Below are positions 45,146 through 56,890 of a stretch of 64,000 bases of DNA, one piece after another. The translations under genes and the position numbers were made by a program. Origin of the DNA: Metaphire vulgaris (taxonomy: Eukaryota; Annelida; Clitellata; Crassiclitellata; Megascolecidae); NCBI GenBank assembly GCA_018105865.1, contig CM030861.1:13707637-13771636 (forward strand), given 5' to 3'. The stretch's first letter is position 1. Each line of letters opens with the position of its first letter. Under the pieces are notes generated by a model. The model was not told the DNA's origin. It saw only the letters and a list, made by a program, of their open reading frames with translations, and did not search any database.

Positions 45146-45448
45146 TTATTGCATTTCAAACGTTTATATAATACAACTGACTGAGTTACTGCATTAACAA
45201 CAACTTACATACCGGAACACCAGGCGTTCATCCTGTTTCACATGACTGGCAACCACAGATCGCACTGCCACCAACATGCTCTAGCCTCTAGTACTTTACT
45301 TATGACATAAACTCCATGTTGTATTTGAGCAATAATAAAAGCAGTAAACAGTTTTGAATATAACTTTAAACTGGTTAATAATAATGAACATCAATCTGGT
45401 CAGGGCAGCTTATTACAACATGCAGAACTTTGAGTTTTTGCAACTGGG

Positions 45449-47148
45449 AAAATCGGAGAATGATGGGAAGCTAGATGAGCTTGGAGCAACAGGATTACCT
45501 GGTCTACCAGGAGGGCAAGGTCAGACTGGGGAAACAGGAGGTTAGTGAGTTCATGTTATGAGTCAGTTATTTTGGGAACTGTGACAGAATTTGTACAACT
45601 TGATTACTAATATATTGGGTGGTATGCAGTTCATGACACATTTAACACATTCAGTGCCTCAGATGTACAGTATATGTACATCCTATGTGGTAATGGTCAC
45701 TAACACAATTAGACTATTATTGTGTGGCATAAATATACAGTATGTAGAGGCGACTTGTGGCAAATGGTGTGAGACATTTCAACATAGCCACTTATTCTTC
45801 CTGACAGAGGAGCAGAAGGACGATATAGGGCAGTACACAACTGACCTTGTCTGCTCTAACCCAACCCTAACCGATGCATTAACTTACTAAAAGTTCTATG
45901 GTACTTGGGCATTTCTTAGCAACGGAAGCCCTTGAGTTTGCTTTGATAAATACAGATGAAAATTTTTCACAATTGGATAATTTTACTATTTATAATATGC
46001 ATGACAGTTTGTCAATGTGTTATGTTGTGTTTTATTGTGTCTTGCTTTTTTATACTGTGGTAAATTTTGAAATTTTCCATTTTCTACATGTTCTTTAGCC
46101 CAGACAGAGAAATTTGCCAGGCGCTTAATATGTTTTGTTAATTGATGCTGATCTCAATTGACAGGAGTACAGCCAAAGTTTTTAATTTAGCATTTGTCAC
46201 TAACTGCTTTCTTTTATGGTCAACCAGGCAAGGATGGTGTCCTTGACCAACAGGTCCTCCTGGCAATGCTGGAGAAAGTGGCAGGACTGGAGCATCTGGT
46301 GAAGCACGACCAATTTTAACCAGATTTTGGTGTTAAAGGTGGAAGTAGTCCAAATCAAAAGATAGTAATACTGTACTTGATTTCTGGCTTCTTATTTTGC
46401 ACTTTGCATTAGTTCAGATGTGGATGGTGCGGGGCTGTCGTTGATCTACCGAGTCGCTGATTGAGGGAAGAGCAGTGAAACCAGTCTATTCTTTCTTATC
46501 CCAGCTTCGACCTCACTCTCGACTATTCTACAGGCTGAATCCATCCTCCATGCACACACACTCATTACGATAAACAACCAGACATCAAACCTCTACTTGT
46601 GTCATTTTTACATTGAACTTTCAAAATGTCTGAATTGTGAGGTTTTAAAAATGTAACTTACAGTACCTTTCTGGTTAAATTTACATTTTGATTCTAACCA
46701 TTTGTTTAAAGTCAAAATTTGCAATCTTTTAATTTTAAATATTTAGCACATCGTGAAAAATATCACATGAATTTACCAATTATTAATAATTGTTCTTATT
46801 AAGTGACTGCTTTCAAAATTATCATTTTGATAGAATTTTATGGAATTTACATGCTTGGTTAACTAGTATATTTATTAGGAAGCCATGTGTGTGTGTGACA
46901 AGAGAAAGTCATTGCGGTACAGATAACATACAGTTCAATTATTACTGATGAACTCTTCTGCCACTCCATACGATAATGCATCTGTGCAGTTTTTAGTCAT
47001 CTGCTACTGCATTACAGTCGTTTTAATATTTTTTGAAGCGATCTTTGACAGAGTGATCATAAAATGCGTGAAAACCGATTGATTTTAGGTGATGCCGGGG
47101 AAAGGCGAGCCTGGTTCTGAAGGACTTAGCGGTTTCTGGTGTGTTTTG
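45449..47148 (+). pseudogene. Collagen Gly-X-Y exons, frame-damaged
   Basis: Three collagen-type exons. The first ends at 45,540 with GATGLPGLPGGQGQTGETG. The second, 46,228-46,298 (AG|GCAAGG to CATCTG|GTGAAG), is 71 bp and keeps Gly-X-Y only if one base is added after 'gtcctt', giving 72 bp, a multiple of 9 as is usual for collagen exons. The third, 47,089-47,148, reads GDAGE and GEPGSEGLSGF with further indels. Collagens form extracellular triple helices. No propeptide or NC1 domain was found in the window. Could be a damaged fragment of a host gene or an assembly with indel errors. Confidence 0.65.
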
Positions 47149-47764
47149 GTAAAAGTCTAAAAACCCATAGTAGAGTCGTCTGAAGGCCATTTTGTTCCTA
47201 CCTTTTTTTTATTGCCGATTCATGTACCTTGGACTGTTAGAAGATTTAGCTCCTATGTACCCCTCAAATTGGGAGGGGGGTCACTGCAAGAGTCCAAGAT
47301 AGCGTTTTGTTAATATGTGCACACTTAATATAAATTCACATTTGCGCAATTCTATGACGACATGTGTATTCAATGCGACAATGACGGACGCAGTTATTGC
47401 ATTTTGTGAAAAACAGACTTAATATTGTACATGAAATTATAGTAGTGTAATTTCACCTAATAATGCCCCCCACCAATTAGTGGCCATTTCCAGACCAAAT
47501 GCTTGTTCGTACGTGTTATTATTATCGAAACTGACTTTCTTACTTACTCTGGATATCACCAAAAATAGGAGTGGCTGACCTCGACTTGACCTAAATATGT
47601 TTATTTTGTATGTCGAAAGGTCCTAATGTTTTCGGTCACATTTCACTGATTTTATTGGAAATGAAATAATTTACATCTCAATTTCTTAATCACCAACAAT
47701 TATAGAAGTCAAGGTGAGGAACCACATTGGAAATATAGCATCTTGTAAACAGTCATTTGGCTGT
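47149..47764. other. Gene-free interval
   Basis: No gene, long ORF or transposon end recognised. Confidence 0.5.
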
Positions 47765-47772
47765 TATTAAGA

Positions 47773-48170
47773 CGGGGATGGGCAAAGTGCGGGCCACATG
47801 CGGCCCTCGAAGCTCTTGTGCGGCCCCCGATATCGGGAGATACTACATTAATGTGCAGCCGTCTAAAACATATGAAACGTTGGGCAACACCTTAGTGGAA
47901 ATTTAAGCATTCGAATTGGATTTTCACTTTGGCACTTGATCGTTAACTACTGTATAAATAATGCTTTTAATATTTTATTAACATTTCTTCGGCTTAACAG
48001 TTTTGGCTTTTTAAACAATTACTTACACTGCACAGTGTAATACGCTATGTTAAAGTCGTTTTGGAAACTATTAAAAAGTTTAATTCTGAATGCCGAAAAA
48101 TATGCGCGGTCCTCTGCTTTCATCGGAGACACTTTTGCGGCCCTCGGATAAAATTGTGTGTCCATCACTG
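47773..48170. mobile_element. hAT-type element, TIR C(A/G)GGGATGGGCAAAG
   Basis: Left end CGGGGATGGGCAAAGTGCGG and right end GTGTGTCCATCACTG. The flanking 8-mers tattaaga and tattacga agree at 7 of 8. Internal 'gcggcccc' / 'gcggccctc' near the two ends is typical of Charlie-like hAT MITEs. Confidence 0.8.
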
Positions 48171-48260
48171 TATTACGAATTTTGGTGAACGATTCACGAT
48201 TTGGACTAATCGTTTTAGCCATGGTACGGTTGTACCATTTGATGGCCACAGTATGACCTG

Positions 48261-48441
48261 CAGTGGCGTCGTCAGGAATTTTGGGTTGGGGGGGGGGCAA
48301 AAGGGGCTGGTGTGTCAAATTCCTTACCCCTACCCGACACACCCAGACACAGAAAACTTTCCCACCGGATTTGCGCGAATCTGATAGGTGGTCTTGGGTC
48401 AGGTTGGGGGGCGGCTGCGCCCCTCCCCCGTGACGACGCTA
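48261..48441. mobile_element. CAGTGGCGTCGTCAGG MITE-like repeat, copy 2
   Basis: Left end CAGTGGCGTCGTCAGG and right end CGTGACGACGCTAATG form a short inverted repeat. No clean TSD. Sibling of 36,764 and 48,845. Confidence 0.7.
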
Positions 48442-48844
48442 ATGCAAGATATTCGGCAGGACTTTCATTTAGTTGATGCCCCTCGTTCTCGTACAATAAA
48501 TGGTGTTAGTGTGTACTGTAGTATGGAATGGATGGAGTGCTCTATTTCAAACCCTGTAGATCGAAATTGGGATTGGTGTTGTTGGTTATTCTTGCAAAGA
48601 TTAAAGCAATGAAGATGGGGCAAGAGAAAAATAATGGATTTTGGCGGAGAATGTCTTCAAATCGATTAGATTTTTGATTATCTAGGTGCTATACGACCGC
48701 TATTCAACAGGCATTGGCTTCTCTCAGCGAATTAATTTTAAAACTTGTTTTTGATGTCTATAAAACCTGTTGTATAATGAACCAGATATCTTAATACGCA
48801 GCCCTTCCCTCGATCGCCCGACTATAGTCATTCCACAAGATATC

Positions 48845-48985
48845 AGCGGAGTCGCCTGGAATTTTGGGTTGGGGGAAGAGGCTGGCGTGTCAAATTCCTT
48901 ACTCCAGCTCCACACACTTCCTCCACATAAAACTTTCTCACCGGAATTGCGCGAATCTGATAGGTGGTCTGAGGTCAGGTGGGGG
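48845..48985. mobile_element. CAGTGGCGTCG repeat, copy 3 (fragment)
   Basis: Homologous to 48,261-48,441 over 'tggaattttgggttggggg' and 'ttgcgcgaatctgataggtg'. The right end is missing. Confidence 0.65.
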
Positions 48986-49257
48986 CATTTGGGTTAGGAG
49001 TTAGGGTTAGGAGTGACATAGAATAGATTTCTGAAGGTCTATATAGGCAGTGCAGAAATGGCTATCCGCAGTGCGTTGATGGCTATGACGCAGTTCTCCA
49101 TTCTTTCGGAACGGTGTCAAACAGGGTTTCACTTTTATAATATTTTTGTGATACAAGAAACCAGCTATCTTAAGATCCTTCTTATCTCTCGATCGAATTT
49201 TCAGGCATATGACAGAATAGATATCTGAAAGACTTTGTATAATGTCGACCCAAAATG

Positions 49258-49433
49258 CAGTGGCGGCTCCACGGGGGCAGAGGCCCGTGCCCCTATTGAA
49301 TGCCTGACCACCCTAGTGGCCCCCCAGTTGGGACCCTATACTTAATGCTTCATACATTAAACAACAAATGGTTGGCCCCTCATGTTGCCACCCCAACGGC
49401 CCCCCCATTTGCCAAATCCTAGAGCCGCCACTG
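49258..49433. mobile_element. hAT-type MITE, CAGTGGCGGCTCC family
   Basis: Full-length, 176 bp, from CAGTGGCGGCTCCACGG to AGAGCCGCCACTG. The flanking 8-mers ccaaaatg and cctaattg agree at 6 of 8, so this is probably an old insertion. Confidence 0.9.
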
Positions 49434-49439
49434 CCTAAT

Positions 49440-50000
49440 TGGCTCACCATTTTTCGTGGCATTTCGAATGATCTAGAATCAAAGTGATACGCTTTAGAAT
49501 AAAATTGGGATAGTATATACTCATTATTCTAGTACGGTCTGATGCAATGAAGATGGGGACACAAGAAAATGTGGATATAATTCGTTTCATCACTCTTCTG
49601 ACTTTCTGCATATGGTTTGAAATAGTACTGTAGGAATAAATAGTCCTTCTGCAGTACAATGTCAAACAGGGTATCAATTTTAAACCAAAATGTACGGTGT
49701 GCAACAGGGGGAGGGATTGAAAATATGAGGTTTTTGCGTACGTACTATATGGACGGCCCCTAATGTCGTTTCAAACGTCTCACCATTTTTCGTGGCATTT
49801 CGAACGCTCTAGAATAACATTGAGATAGAATATACTGATTATACTAGCACGGTTTGATACAATGAAGATGGGGACACAAGAAAATTTGGATATAATTCGT
49901 TTCATCGCTCTTCTGAATTTTTGCATATCTTTTGGAATAGTACTGTGGAATAGTCTTTCTGCAGGACAACGTCAAACAGGGTATCAATTTTAAACCAAAA
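49440..50000 (+). repeat. Dispersed repeat R, two tandem copies
   Basis: Two direct copies at about 49,440-49,705 and 49,780-50,000, sharing 'tcaccatttttcgtggcatt', 'aatgaagatggggacacaag' and 'gtcaaacagggtatcaattt'. A partial copy is at 51,030-51,135 and an inverted one at 365-690. Confidence 0.8.
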
Positions 50001-50029
50001 TGCCACGCTTGCGCAAAAATTCCGCTTGA

Positions 50030-50725
50030 GCTGCAGTACGTAGACAAATGACAATCGATACAGTGCCAAATAAACAATACTAAGTAATAATTGTGCTTAT
50101 AGACTGTACAGATATGAATATTATCATTTCATTTCGCTTTTACTCCGAAACTAAAATACGAAAATGGTAATCCCGCATCAAATCAACACGCTTTTGAATA
50201 AAATCGGACGCCACCATCTCAGATTGTGATGAAAACTGGCATAATTGTTCATCCCCATGAGCAATGTCGCCAATACCATTCTCTGTAGTTTAAAAATGTT
50301 CTTTAAAATGTCCAATTTACGCATTAGAGAATATCACAGGCAACATTCTGAATGCCAAGCACTTTTGATCTACAAGAGATAGGGGCCTAATTTTTGAAAA
50401 ACTTCATTAGCAGGTGGTGATCTTCACTTCTCTATCAAAAGTGCTAGCCATACACACGTCTGCCAATACCATTCTCTGTAGTTTAAAAATGTCCTTTAAA
50501 ATGTCCAATTTACGCATTAGAAAATACCACAGGCAAAATTCTGAATGCCAAGCACTTTTATATAAAACTAGAGAGAATGGTATTGACAGACGTGTGAATG
50601 GCTAGCACTTTTGATTTCCCTACCCTATCACACGGGGTACCCATACCCCTAGTCCTATGGGTACCACTACCCCTAGGGGTACCCCTACCCCTAGTCATAC
50701 CACTAGGTGTACTCCTACCCTTCAG
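50030..50725 (-). repeat. Dispersed repeat X, copy 2 (inverted)
   Basis: Reverse complement of 35,560-36,370, with the same two ~180-bp subrepeats and the same flank of GGGTACC/CCCCTAGGGG palindromes (50,620-50,725). Confidence 0.8.
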
Positions 50726-51127
50726 TTTATTCGAATGCCTCTGGACAGAATGTTACTAAATTATAAGAAGTGTCAATGTTCAAAATATCATGCTTTTATC
50801 CACAAAATGAACAATCATACGGCTTATCAACTGTACTAATATACCCTGTGCTATTTGATTGATAGCAACTGGATGATTGGCAACTAATGTCTGATCGATA
50901 GCCATTGACAGCTGATGGATGATTGACAGCTAATGTATGATCGATCGCCGCTGTCTCATCGAGAGAGGGGTGTTGAAACTGTGACTTTTTTGCTTACGTA
51001 CTATATGGACGACCCCTAATGTCGTTTTTAACGGCTCACATTTTCCGTGGCATTTTGAACGCTTTAGAATAAAATTGGGATAGTATAAACTGATTATTCT
51101 AGTACGTGTTTATGCAATGAAGATGGG

Positions 51128-51370
51128 GACACAACAATTTTTGGGCAATTTTTGACCCCTCTTTGTCAACAACTGTCAGCTTTCAGTGACCTTTCCTTCC
51201 CAAGATCATTGACAGGTCCCAATAACTAGGTTAATATTTTTGGGGTGACGACCATTTTGCCCTTGTTTTGCTCATAGAGTGTCAAAATGTGGTGGTGATG
51301 ACCGTTTTGCCATGCTTTTCTCCATTATAATAAGAATTAAGTATTCCATGAAATTTTCCATATTTTTGAC
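51128..51370. mobile_element. Harbinger-like MITE internal fragment
   Basis: Matches the interior of 28,658-29,054 ('tttttgggcaatttttgacc', 'caacaactgtcagctttca') with shared-motif variants on the minus strand at about 51,247-51,285. Both termini are missing. Confidence 0.7.
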
Positions 51371-51499
51371 TCATTGTTGAATTCTACAAGTTTGTCAAGT
51401 GCTCGTTAGGCGATTCTTGGGTGAAGGGTCGTGGACGAGCCCAGACTAGTAATAGGGGCCATCCACATACTACGCAGGCAAGTCATATCTTGAAACTAG

Positions 51500-51787
51500 T
51501 CGATCGTGTAGAGAAATCATCGGACATTAAGCAAATTTTAGGCTCATATAATCTTAAGCTTCTATAACGCCACTTCGTAATGCACATGTCGACATGTTAT
51601 TTATCGAAATTATCGGTCATTCACCAATCATAATAATTTGACAAATTTAAAGCATACAATAGCGAATTTTAAAAAATATTTACATCATAAGAGATTGACG
51701 TATCTCTGGAATGACCTGGTATTTTGCAGACGGATTTAAAGTACCATCGATTGATACCACCGACGAATATTAGAAATGGTGCTATAG

Positions 51788-51860
<73 letters not shown>

Positions 51861-51965
51861 TAGCAGCTTAGTGGTTTTCAACCTGTGGGCCGCGGCCCAA
51901 AGGTAGGTCGCGAGAGGCAGCTTTGTTGCACGCTGATTCTCAAAACACGATAAAAAGTATATAAA
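51500..51965 (-). repeat. Inverted copy of start of unit C with hAT relic
   Basis: Reverse complement of about 37,960-38,260: 'cttctataacgccacttcg', 'gacaaatttaaagcatac', and the hAT end 'tagtggttttcaacctgtgg'. A long (ATT)n (51,789-51,858) has expanded between the two parts. Confidence 0.75.
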
Positions 51966-52599
51966 GTAAGTAAGTAAGATCTCGTAAATCTATATAGCGC
52001 TGTGGAAGTAGTACGGTAAAAGCTGCTTTTCTTATGCGCTTAATCTTTCTTGAAATAGCTATAGGCAAGGTGGGTTGTCGGCCGGGCAAAAGAAGGTCGT
52101 CAACGAGTTCCCTATCCTTTTTGTCGCTTGTAGACTGTTACTATAAGTGGGTGGCCCCCTCGAATGCAATGCTGGTGCTCTTAGCGTTCTGAAAATTCTG
52201 ACAATTAAGTCTGAAAATTCTGATAATTAAGTATGTTAAGACGCCACGCCACAACTATCCCAATCCTTAGCAAAACAGGTTCCACTTAGATTTCTAAAAA
52301 GCTCAGCGACAACACTCTGTTAACCAACATGGCCGAAGATCGAGGTGAAGAGAATTAATAGACTTTAATAATATTAGTAAATCTAAGAGGGAACCAGGAA
52401 GCCTCTATCAATCGACGAATTTATGTAGCGTCTTTAATTCAAGAGGTGCATTTATTTAGCGCCTTAATACTTGATGCGCAGATAAATCTGTCGACGGTCA
52501 CTGACGTCCGTCGTTGAGAATCTGTAATAAGTGTATTTTAGCCTGATGTTATTTATATATAAGAAAGTGTCTATTTTGCGGGCTGCCCGCAAAATAATT

Positions 52600-52730
52600 A
52601 AACCGCCGATTGGTCTAGTGTCCCCCGGGGGAATCCCATCCTCTGGAACTCGCTGCCGGACATTGTGACCAACGCGACTAATCTTGAATTGTTGTTTTAG
52701 CAGTTATACAGTATATTATGGCAGTTTGTA
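52600..52730 (+). mobile_element. LINE C-terminal fragment
   Basis: The reading IPSSGTRCRT is replaced in another frame by WNSLPDIVTNATNLELF. This is the W-N-x-L-P motif that ends many CR1/L2-type reverse transcriptase ORFs. The short tail after it contains no further coding text. Confidence 0.6.
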
Positions 52731-53834
52731 TATTATATACTACTAAGATTTGCACATGTAGATTTAAAGACAAGAGGACAAGGAGGCCTACTAGAGGACA
52801 CACAGGGCCGAACTACTTTAAACCTTGTTATTATTTATTTAGGTTATAGTTTATTGGATTGAATGTGAAGTGAAATTATGATTTTAGAAACTCAAGTCAA
52901 GGCCATCAATTTGGAAAGTCATGTTTTTGTGAAACCAAAGAAAGAAATTCACCTGCCTGAGGATATCGGCAAAAATGGGAAAAATCAGAGGTAATAAGAA
53001 ATTACGAATATGATATGACTTTTTGTTTTAATTAGAGTATTTTAGTCCTAATTGATTTTGATAAGAGATTAATGTTTTCTAATTGCTCTGAAAGGGTGGG
53101 TGGATGGTTGGATGGATGGATGGAATGATATAGCAGGTTCTCGCAATGTTTATACTGAACTGTAATAAAACTACATTGAACATTTTGAACCAAGGGTGTG
53201 GTGGCTTCACGATCCAATCTTTGAAACTGCTAATTGTGCCTCACTGCGATTCTGGCATAGGTAGCCATACATCGGCGGACGGTGGCCAGTCTCTTGTTAC
53301 TATCGCAATGTTGCCATTCACCTTAAGTCTGGCAATTTTACGAAAGCCTCAATAGATGATCGATCTCAGTCTCTACGATAAACATGCAAACTCCTTTATC
53401 TGCTTTGAAGCATGAAATGTGCTTCAAGAGGCCTATTGCTGCTGCAGCAGTATCTGCACTGAAAACGGCATATGATTGGGCCATTTGCTGTGAGCTAAAA
53501 TTAGTATTACTGGTAGTCCTTGAAACTGTCGGTTAACTTCTTTAAATATGAAATATGTAGACTTCAATTTGAAATGACTTGTAGAGGTTTTGATTTTAGG
53601 CTTATCTAGATTTACTTGGCTTCATCTCTGCCACGAATGGTGCAGTTAAAAACAAGAAGCTGAGATAAAACTGCCATCTGTCAAAATTAAGTCTTTGTTG
53701 CTTTTTCTCTTGGATAGTTTAAATCTTATTCTCAGTGCTTTTTCTTTGAATGTTATCTGTGAATGTATGTGTTTAGTTATGACCAGTTGTTGAAGAGACT
53801 TTGTATTGATGTATCTGTTTTAGAGTTGTTTTAC

Positions 53835-53837
<3 letters not shown>

Positions 53838-53891
<54 letters not shown>
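53838..53891 (+). repeat. (AC)n microsatellite in PTPA intron
   Basis: About 26 AC units. Confidence 0.98.
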
Positions 53892-53893
<2 letters not shown>

Positions 53894-55066
53894 AATATGT
53901 GAACTATTAGACTAAATGAGAGATGCTGTGGTTACTGGTGTGGCATTTGAAAGCAGCCACCAAGTGAACAGAGAAGGTGTTTATAATTATGTCGTATTAT
54001 TTGGTTATACTTCGTCTTGAGTGATGATGTAATTATGATGTGACTGTTTAGGCGACGGAAAATCTGATTCTCCTTCAGACACTCGACAAATACGTAGATG
54101 AAATTCCTCCTCTCGAGCAGCCACAGAGATTTGGAAACAAAGCATTCAGAGATTGGTCTGGTCGGCTGCAACAGGTTACTTATGATTAAGGGGTGTGGGG
54201 AGTGTATAAACAGTGACTTGTAATGGCTAAATTCAGTAAAATCAGAATGTCATTCTTTGATAAAATGCTTAATTGTTAGCATGCATATTGTACATTGTCT
54301 GTTTTTTGTGTGGTTTTGGGCATTTTAAAAGTAAACAGCTGCTTGTTTAAGCTTCAGTTGTAATGACCTTTGTAAGAAAAGATGCAAGTTTCTTGGCTAA
54401 GCAAGTAGTCTATCATCTTTTGCCTGTGGATGGTTTCTGATTTTATTTATTTGAACTGTCAACAGTTTTTGATGGATATTTTTCAGAATGCTGAGAGTCT
54501 ATTGAATGAAGTTTTTGAAGAAAAATTTCACAAAGCATTTCCAGAAATTTCTGTTTATCTTGTTGAGGGGGTTGGAAATTCAACACAAATTGATTATGGA
54601 AGAGGTATCTGGCTCTGTTTTTGTATTCGATACAATCTGTCATGTAATTCTAGAAAAGCACGAGTACCGTTACTGATATTTAAAATTTTTAAAATTTGCT
54701 GTTTTTGTGTTGGAACCCTGTCTGTTTCTGGTGTTATTATTGTTATCATAGATGAGGAGGCTATAATTATGTAGTTAAACGATGCTGTATGTATTTAGGC
54801 CACGAGATGTCTTTCGTTACATTCCTTTGGTGTGTCTTCAAGATCGGAGCTTGTACATCAGACGATATTGTGCCATCGTGTTGAAGGTCTTTGCCAGGTG
54901 AAGACTGTTTTCATTTTTCTATCTCTCATTCAGTTCTGTTTTCAAAAGGTTTTTGCTAATGTTTATGGCATAAAGTTTCTTAGAAATATATATATATATC
55001 AGTTAATATATATATTACTAACTTAGAAATATCTGTTTTGATTAAAGATATGTTAATTCACCTGCT

Positions 55067-55390
55067 TGACGTTGCATAACTGATTCTTATGAAGATGCCA
55101 AAGTTAAGCAATATTGAGCACAGCAGATACTTGGATGGGTGACCACTGACCATCCTGGGATTAAGTCTTGGTGCCGGTGGCCAACCAAGTCGTTCTTAGC
55201 TTACGAATAGTTAAATCGGTAACAGTGTTAAGCTGCAAAGGTAAAGCATGGGTCTGGAGAAAGCAATGCAAAGTACTCTGTAGATTAATGTCGTAAGCCG
55301 TCTGCATCACTGCTTGCCCGGTACGTGGAGGGTTCAGCGCCAGACGATACACTCATTCCAGTGTGGCACTAACTGTGCCTTAGGAAGTAT
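55067..55390 (+). mobile_element. 5S rRNA-derived SINE
   Basis: Positions 55,092-55,180 resemble the 3' two thirds of 5S rRNA: 'gatgccaaagttaagcaat' (box A / C-box region) followed by 'tacttggatgggtgaccac' and 'ctgggatt'. The sequence continues for about 200 bp of non-5S text (to 'gtgccttaggaag'). A 5S-like internal promoter with an unrelated body is the structure of SINE3-type elements. It lies in a PTPA intron. The 5S part is too diverged to be a working rRNA gene. Confidence 0.8.
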
Positions 55391-56675
55391 ACGAAGTACA
55401 TCTGTCTTAAATATACATTCTTATCAATAACTTTGTACATTTGTATATCTGTTCTTATGTTTTGCCCCAGGAGCAGCATTTTATTTCCCCAGGTCCATTT
55501 ATTTGAGCTGATGTTTTCCCTGGAGGTATATTGAGTTTGATGTGATTAAAGTTCAGGTGAGTTACAAACTGGAGCTTTGTTCCTGGTTCAGTCAAGGAGT
55601 TTGGAATCTTGATGATTATCAGTTCGGGTTCCCTTTATTGGGCAGGCACGGGAAGTTCTCAGCTTCGACTCAGGTAAGGGCGATAGTAACATCATTCTTT
55701 GTTCCTGGTTCTTATTTGCTTTTTCTAATTATATACATGCAACAGTAATTTTTACTGCATGCTAATTCCAAATTGTGCTGTTGTAACTTTTTAGATCATC
55801 CTCGTCTGAAGCTGAAATCTTTTCTTGATCAGGAAATATGTGGTTCCTTTTCAAAAGATTACATGTTCTTAGGCTGTAATCAGTATGTTCACAAGGTATT
55901 ATGCTGCAAGCTTTAATATATACAATAGTATTTCTTCCTTTGTCATTGTCTAGGCTTGCACAATTAAACAATTTGTTAAATTTGTAATTTGAAGTTTAAT
56001 ATAGTTTAAATATTTTTATATATAAAAGTTTAATATAGTTTAAATTTAATATTAATGAATTGATGTTTAAGGAAAAAATATTCGACTTTCATAAATGATG
56101 GTTTCTGATACATTTTTACACTTTCAAAGCTGTTTTGAAGATGAGAACATTTGTCTGTGCAGGTGAAGACAGGACCGTTTGCAGAACATTCTAACCAACT
56201 GTGGAATATTAGTGGAGTCCCAACATGGAGCAAAGTTAATGCTGGTCTCGTCAAAATGTACAAAGCAGAGGTCAGTTATGCCGAAGAGTGGAACCTATCT
56301 GAGCATTTTGCTGCCTGAGACAGAAGTTTACGTATCCTGGAAATTAGTGGACAATTGCTTCTAGTGTTGATGCTTTTTCTGACTTATATTTTGCTGCTTC
56401 ACTAGCAGAAACTAATTTATTCGTATTTTGGGATCAAACGGTGAAGCACAGAAACTAATTTATCAAGGGTGCTACAGTTTGTCGTATTTTTGGGTTAGGT
56501 ATCTTGAGATCATCCATGATCTATGAACAGTCATGGTTAGACTTTTTACAGATAGAATTTTGAATTGATGTGATTTGATGCAACTCTAATTCTAATTATT
56601 ATTCCAATATTTTATTTGTCATTGTTTTTCGTCTTTTTTTACAGTAAGTCCTTTTGCATTGTTTGGACTAATGTT

Positions 56676-56890
56676 ATGAAATAATAAATAAACACATTAC
56701 AGTATATAACACCTTTTGAATACAGAGCTCTAGAACGGATCAATATGAGACGGATCAATATTAGAGAAACAGTTTTTTGAGAGACTAATGAGAAATAATA
56801 AATAAACACATTACAGCTAGTTGAGAGGAGGTGAGACGGATCAATTGGCCTCTGAAGGCTAGTTGAGAGGAGTGTCGTGCATTGGCCTCT
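56676..56890 (+). repeat. Mosaic of short direct repeats
   Basis: 'aaataataaataaacacatt' occurs at about 56,680 and 56,791. 'gagacggatcaat' occurs at about 56,747 and 56,831, with a partial copy before. 'ctagttgagaggag' and 'ttggcctctga' each occur twice. The blocks are shuffled rather than simply tandem. Confidence 0.8.

Larger units (their letters stand above)
52878..56270 (+). pseudogene. PTPA: PP2A phosphatase activator (PTPA), incomplete and frame-damaged
   Basis: PTPA (PPP2R4) is a peptidyl-prolyl isomerase-like activator of protein phosphatase 2A. Exons: 52,878-52,990 (FVKPKKEIHLPEDIGK), 54,052-54,174 (LDKYVDEIPPLEQPQRFGNK), 54,487-54,604 (YLVEGVGNSTQIDYGR), 54,799-54,897 (GHEMSFVTFLWCVFKIG, then a stop unless one base is added before AIVLKVFA), about 55,526-55,676 (SQGVWNLDDYQF, then frame breaks), 55,795-55,895 (KDYMFLGC) and 56,163-56,270 (VKTGPFAEHSNQLWNISGVP). 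The exon expected between 52,990 and 54,052 (phases 2 and 0 do not join) and the final C-terminal exon were not found. The conserved nucleotide-binding and PP2A-contact segments are recognisable, but as it stands the gene cannot encode the full protein. Decayed duplicate or assembly errors are both possible. Confidence 0.88.

Noticed and set aside
53146..53355. Missing second PTPA exon
   Set aside because: The frame contains LNQGCGGF, which superficially recalls the LNEGVKGK motif, but flanking residues, splice borders and phase do not fit.
55092..55180. Functional 5S rRNA gene
   Set aside because: The first third is unlike 5S, the match is interrupted by insertions, and the 3' sequence runs into an unrelated body without a T-run terminator.
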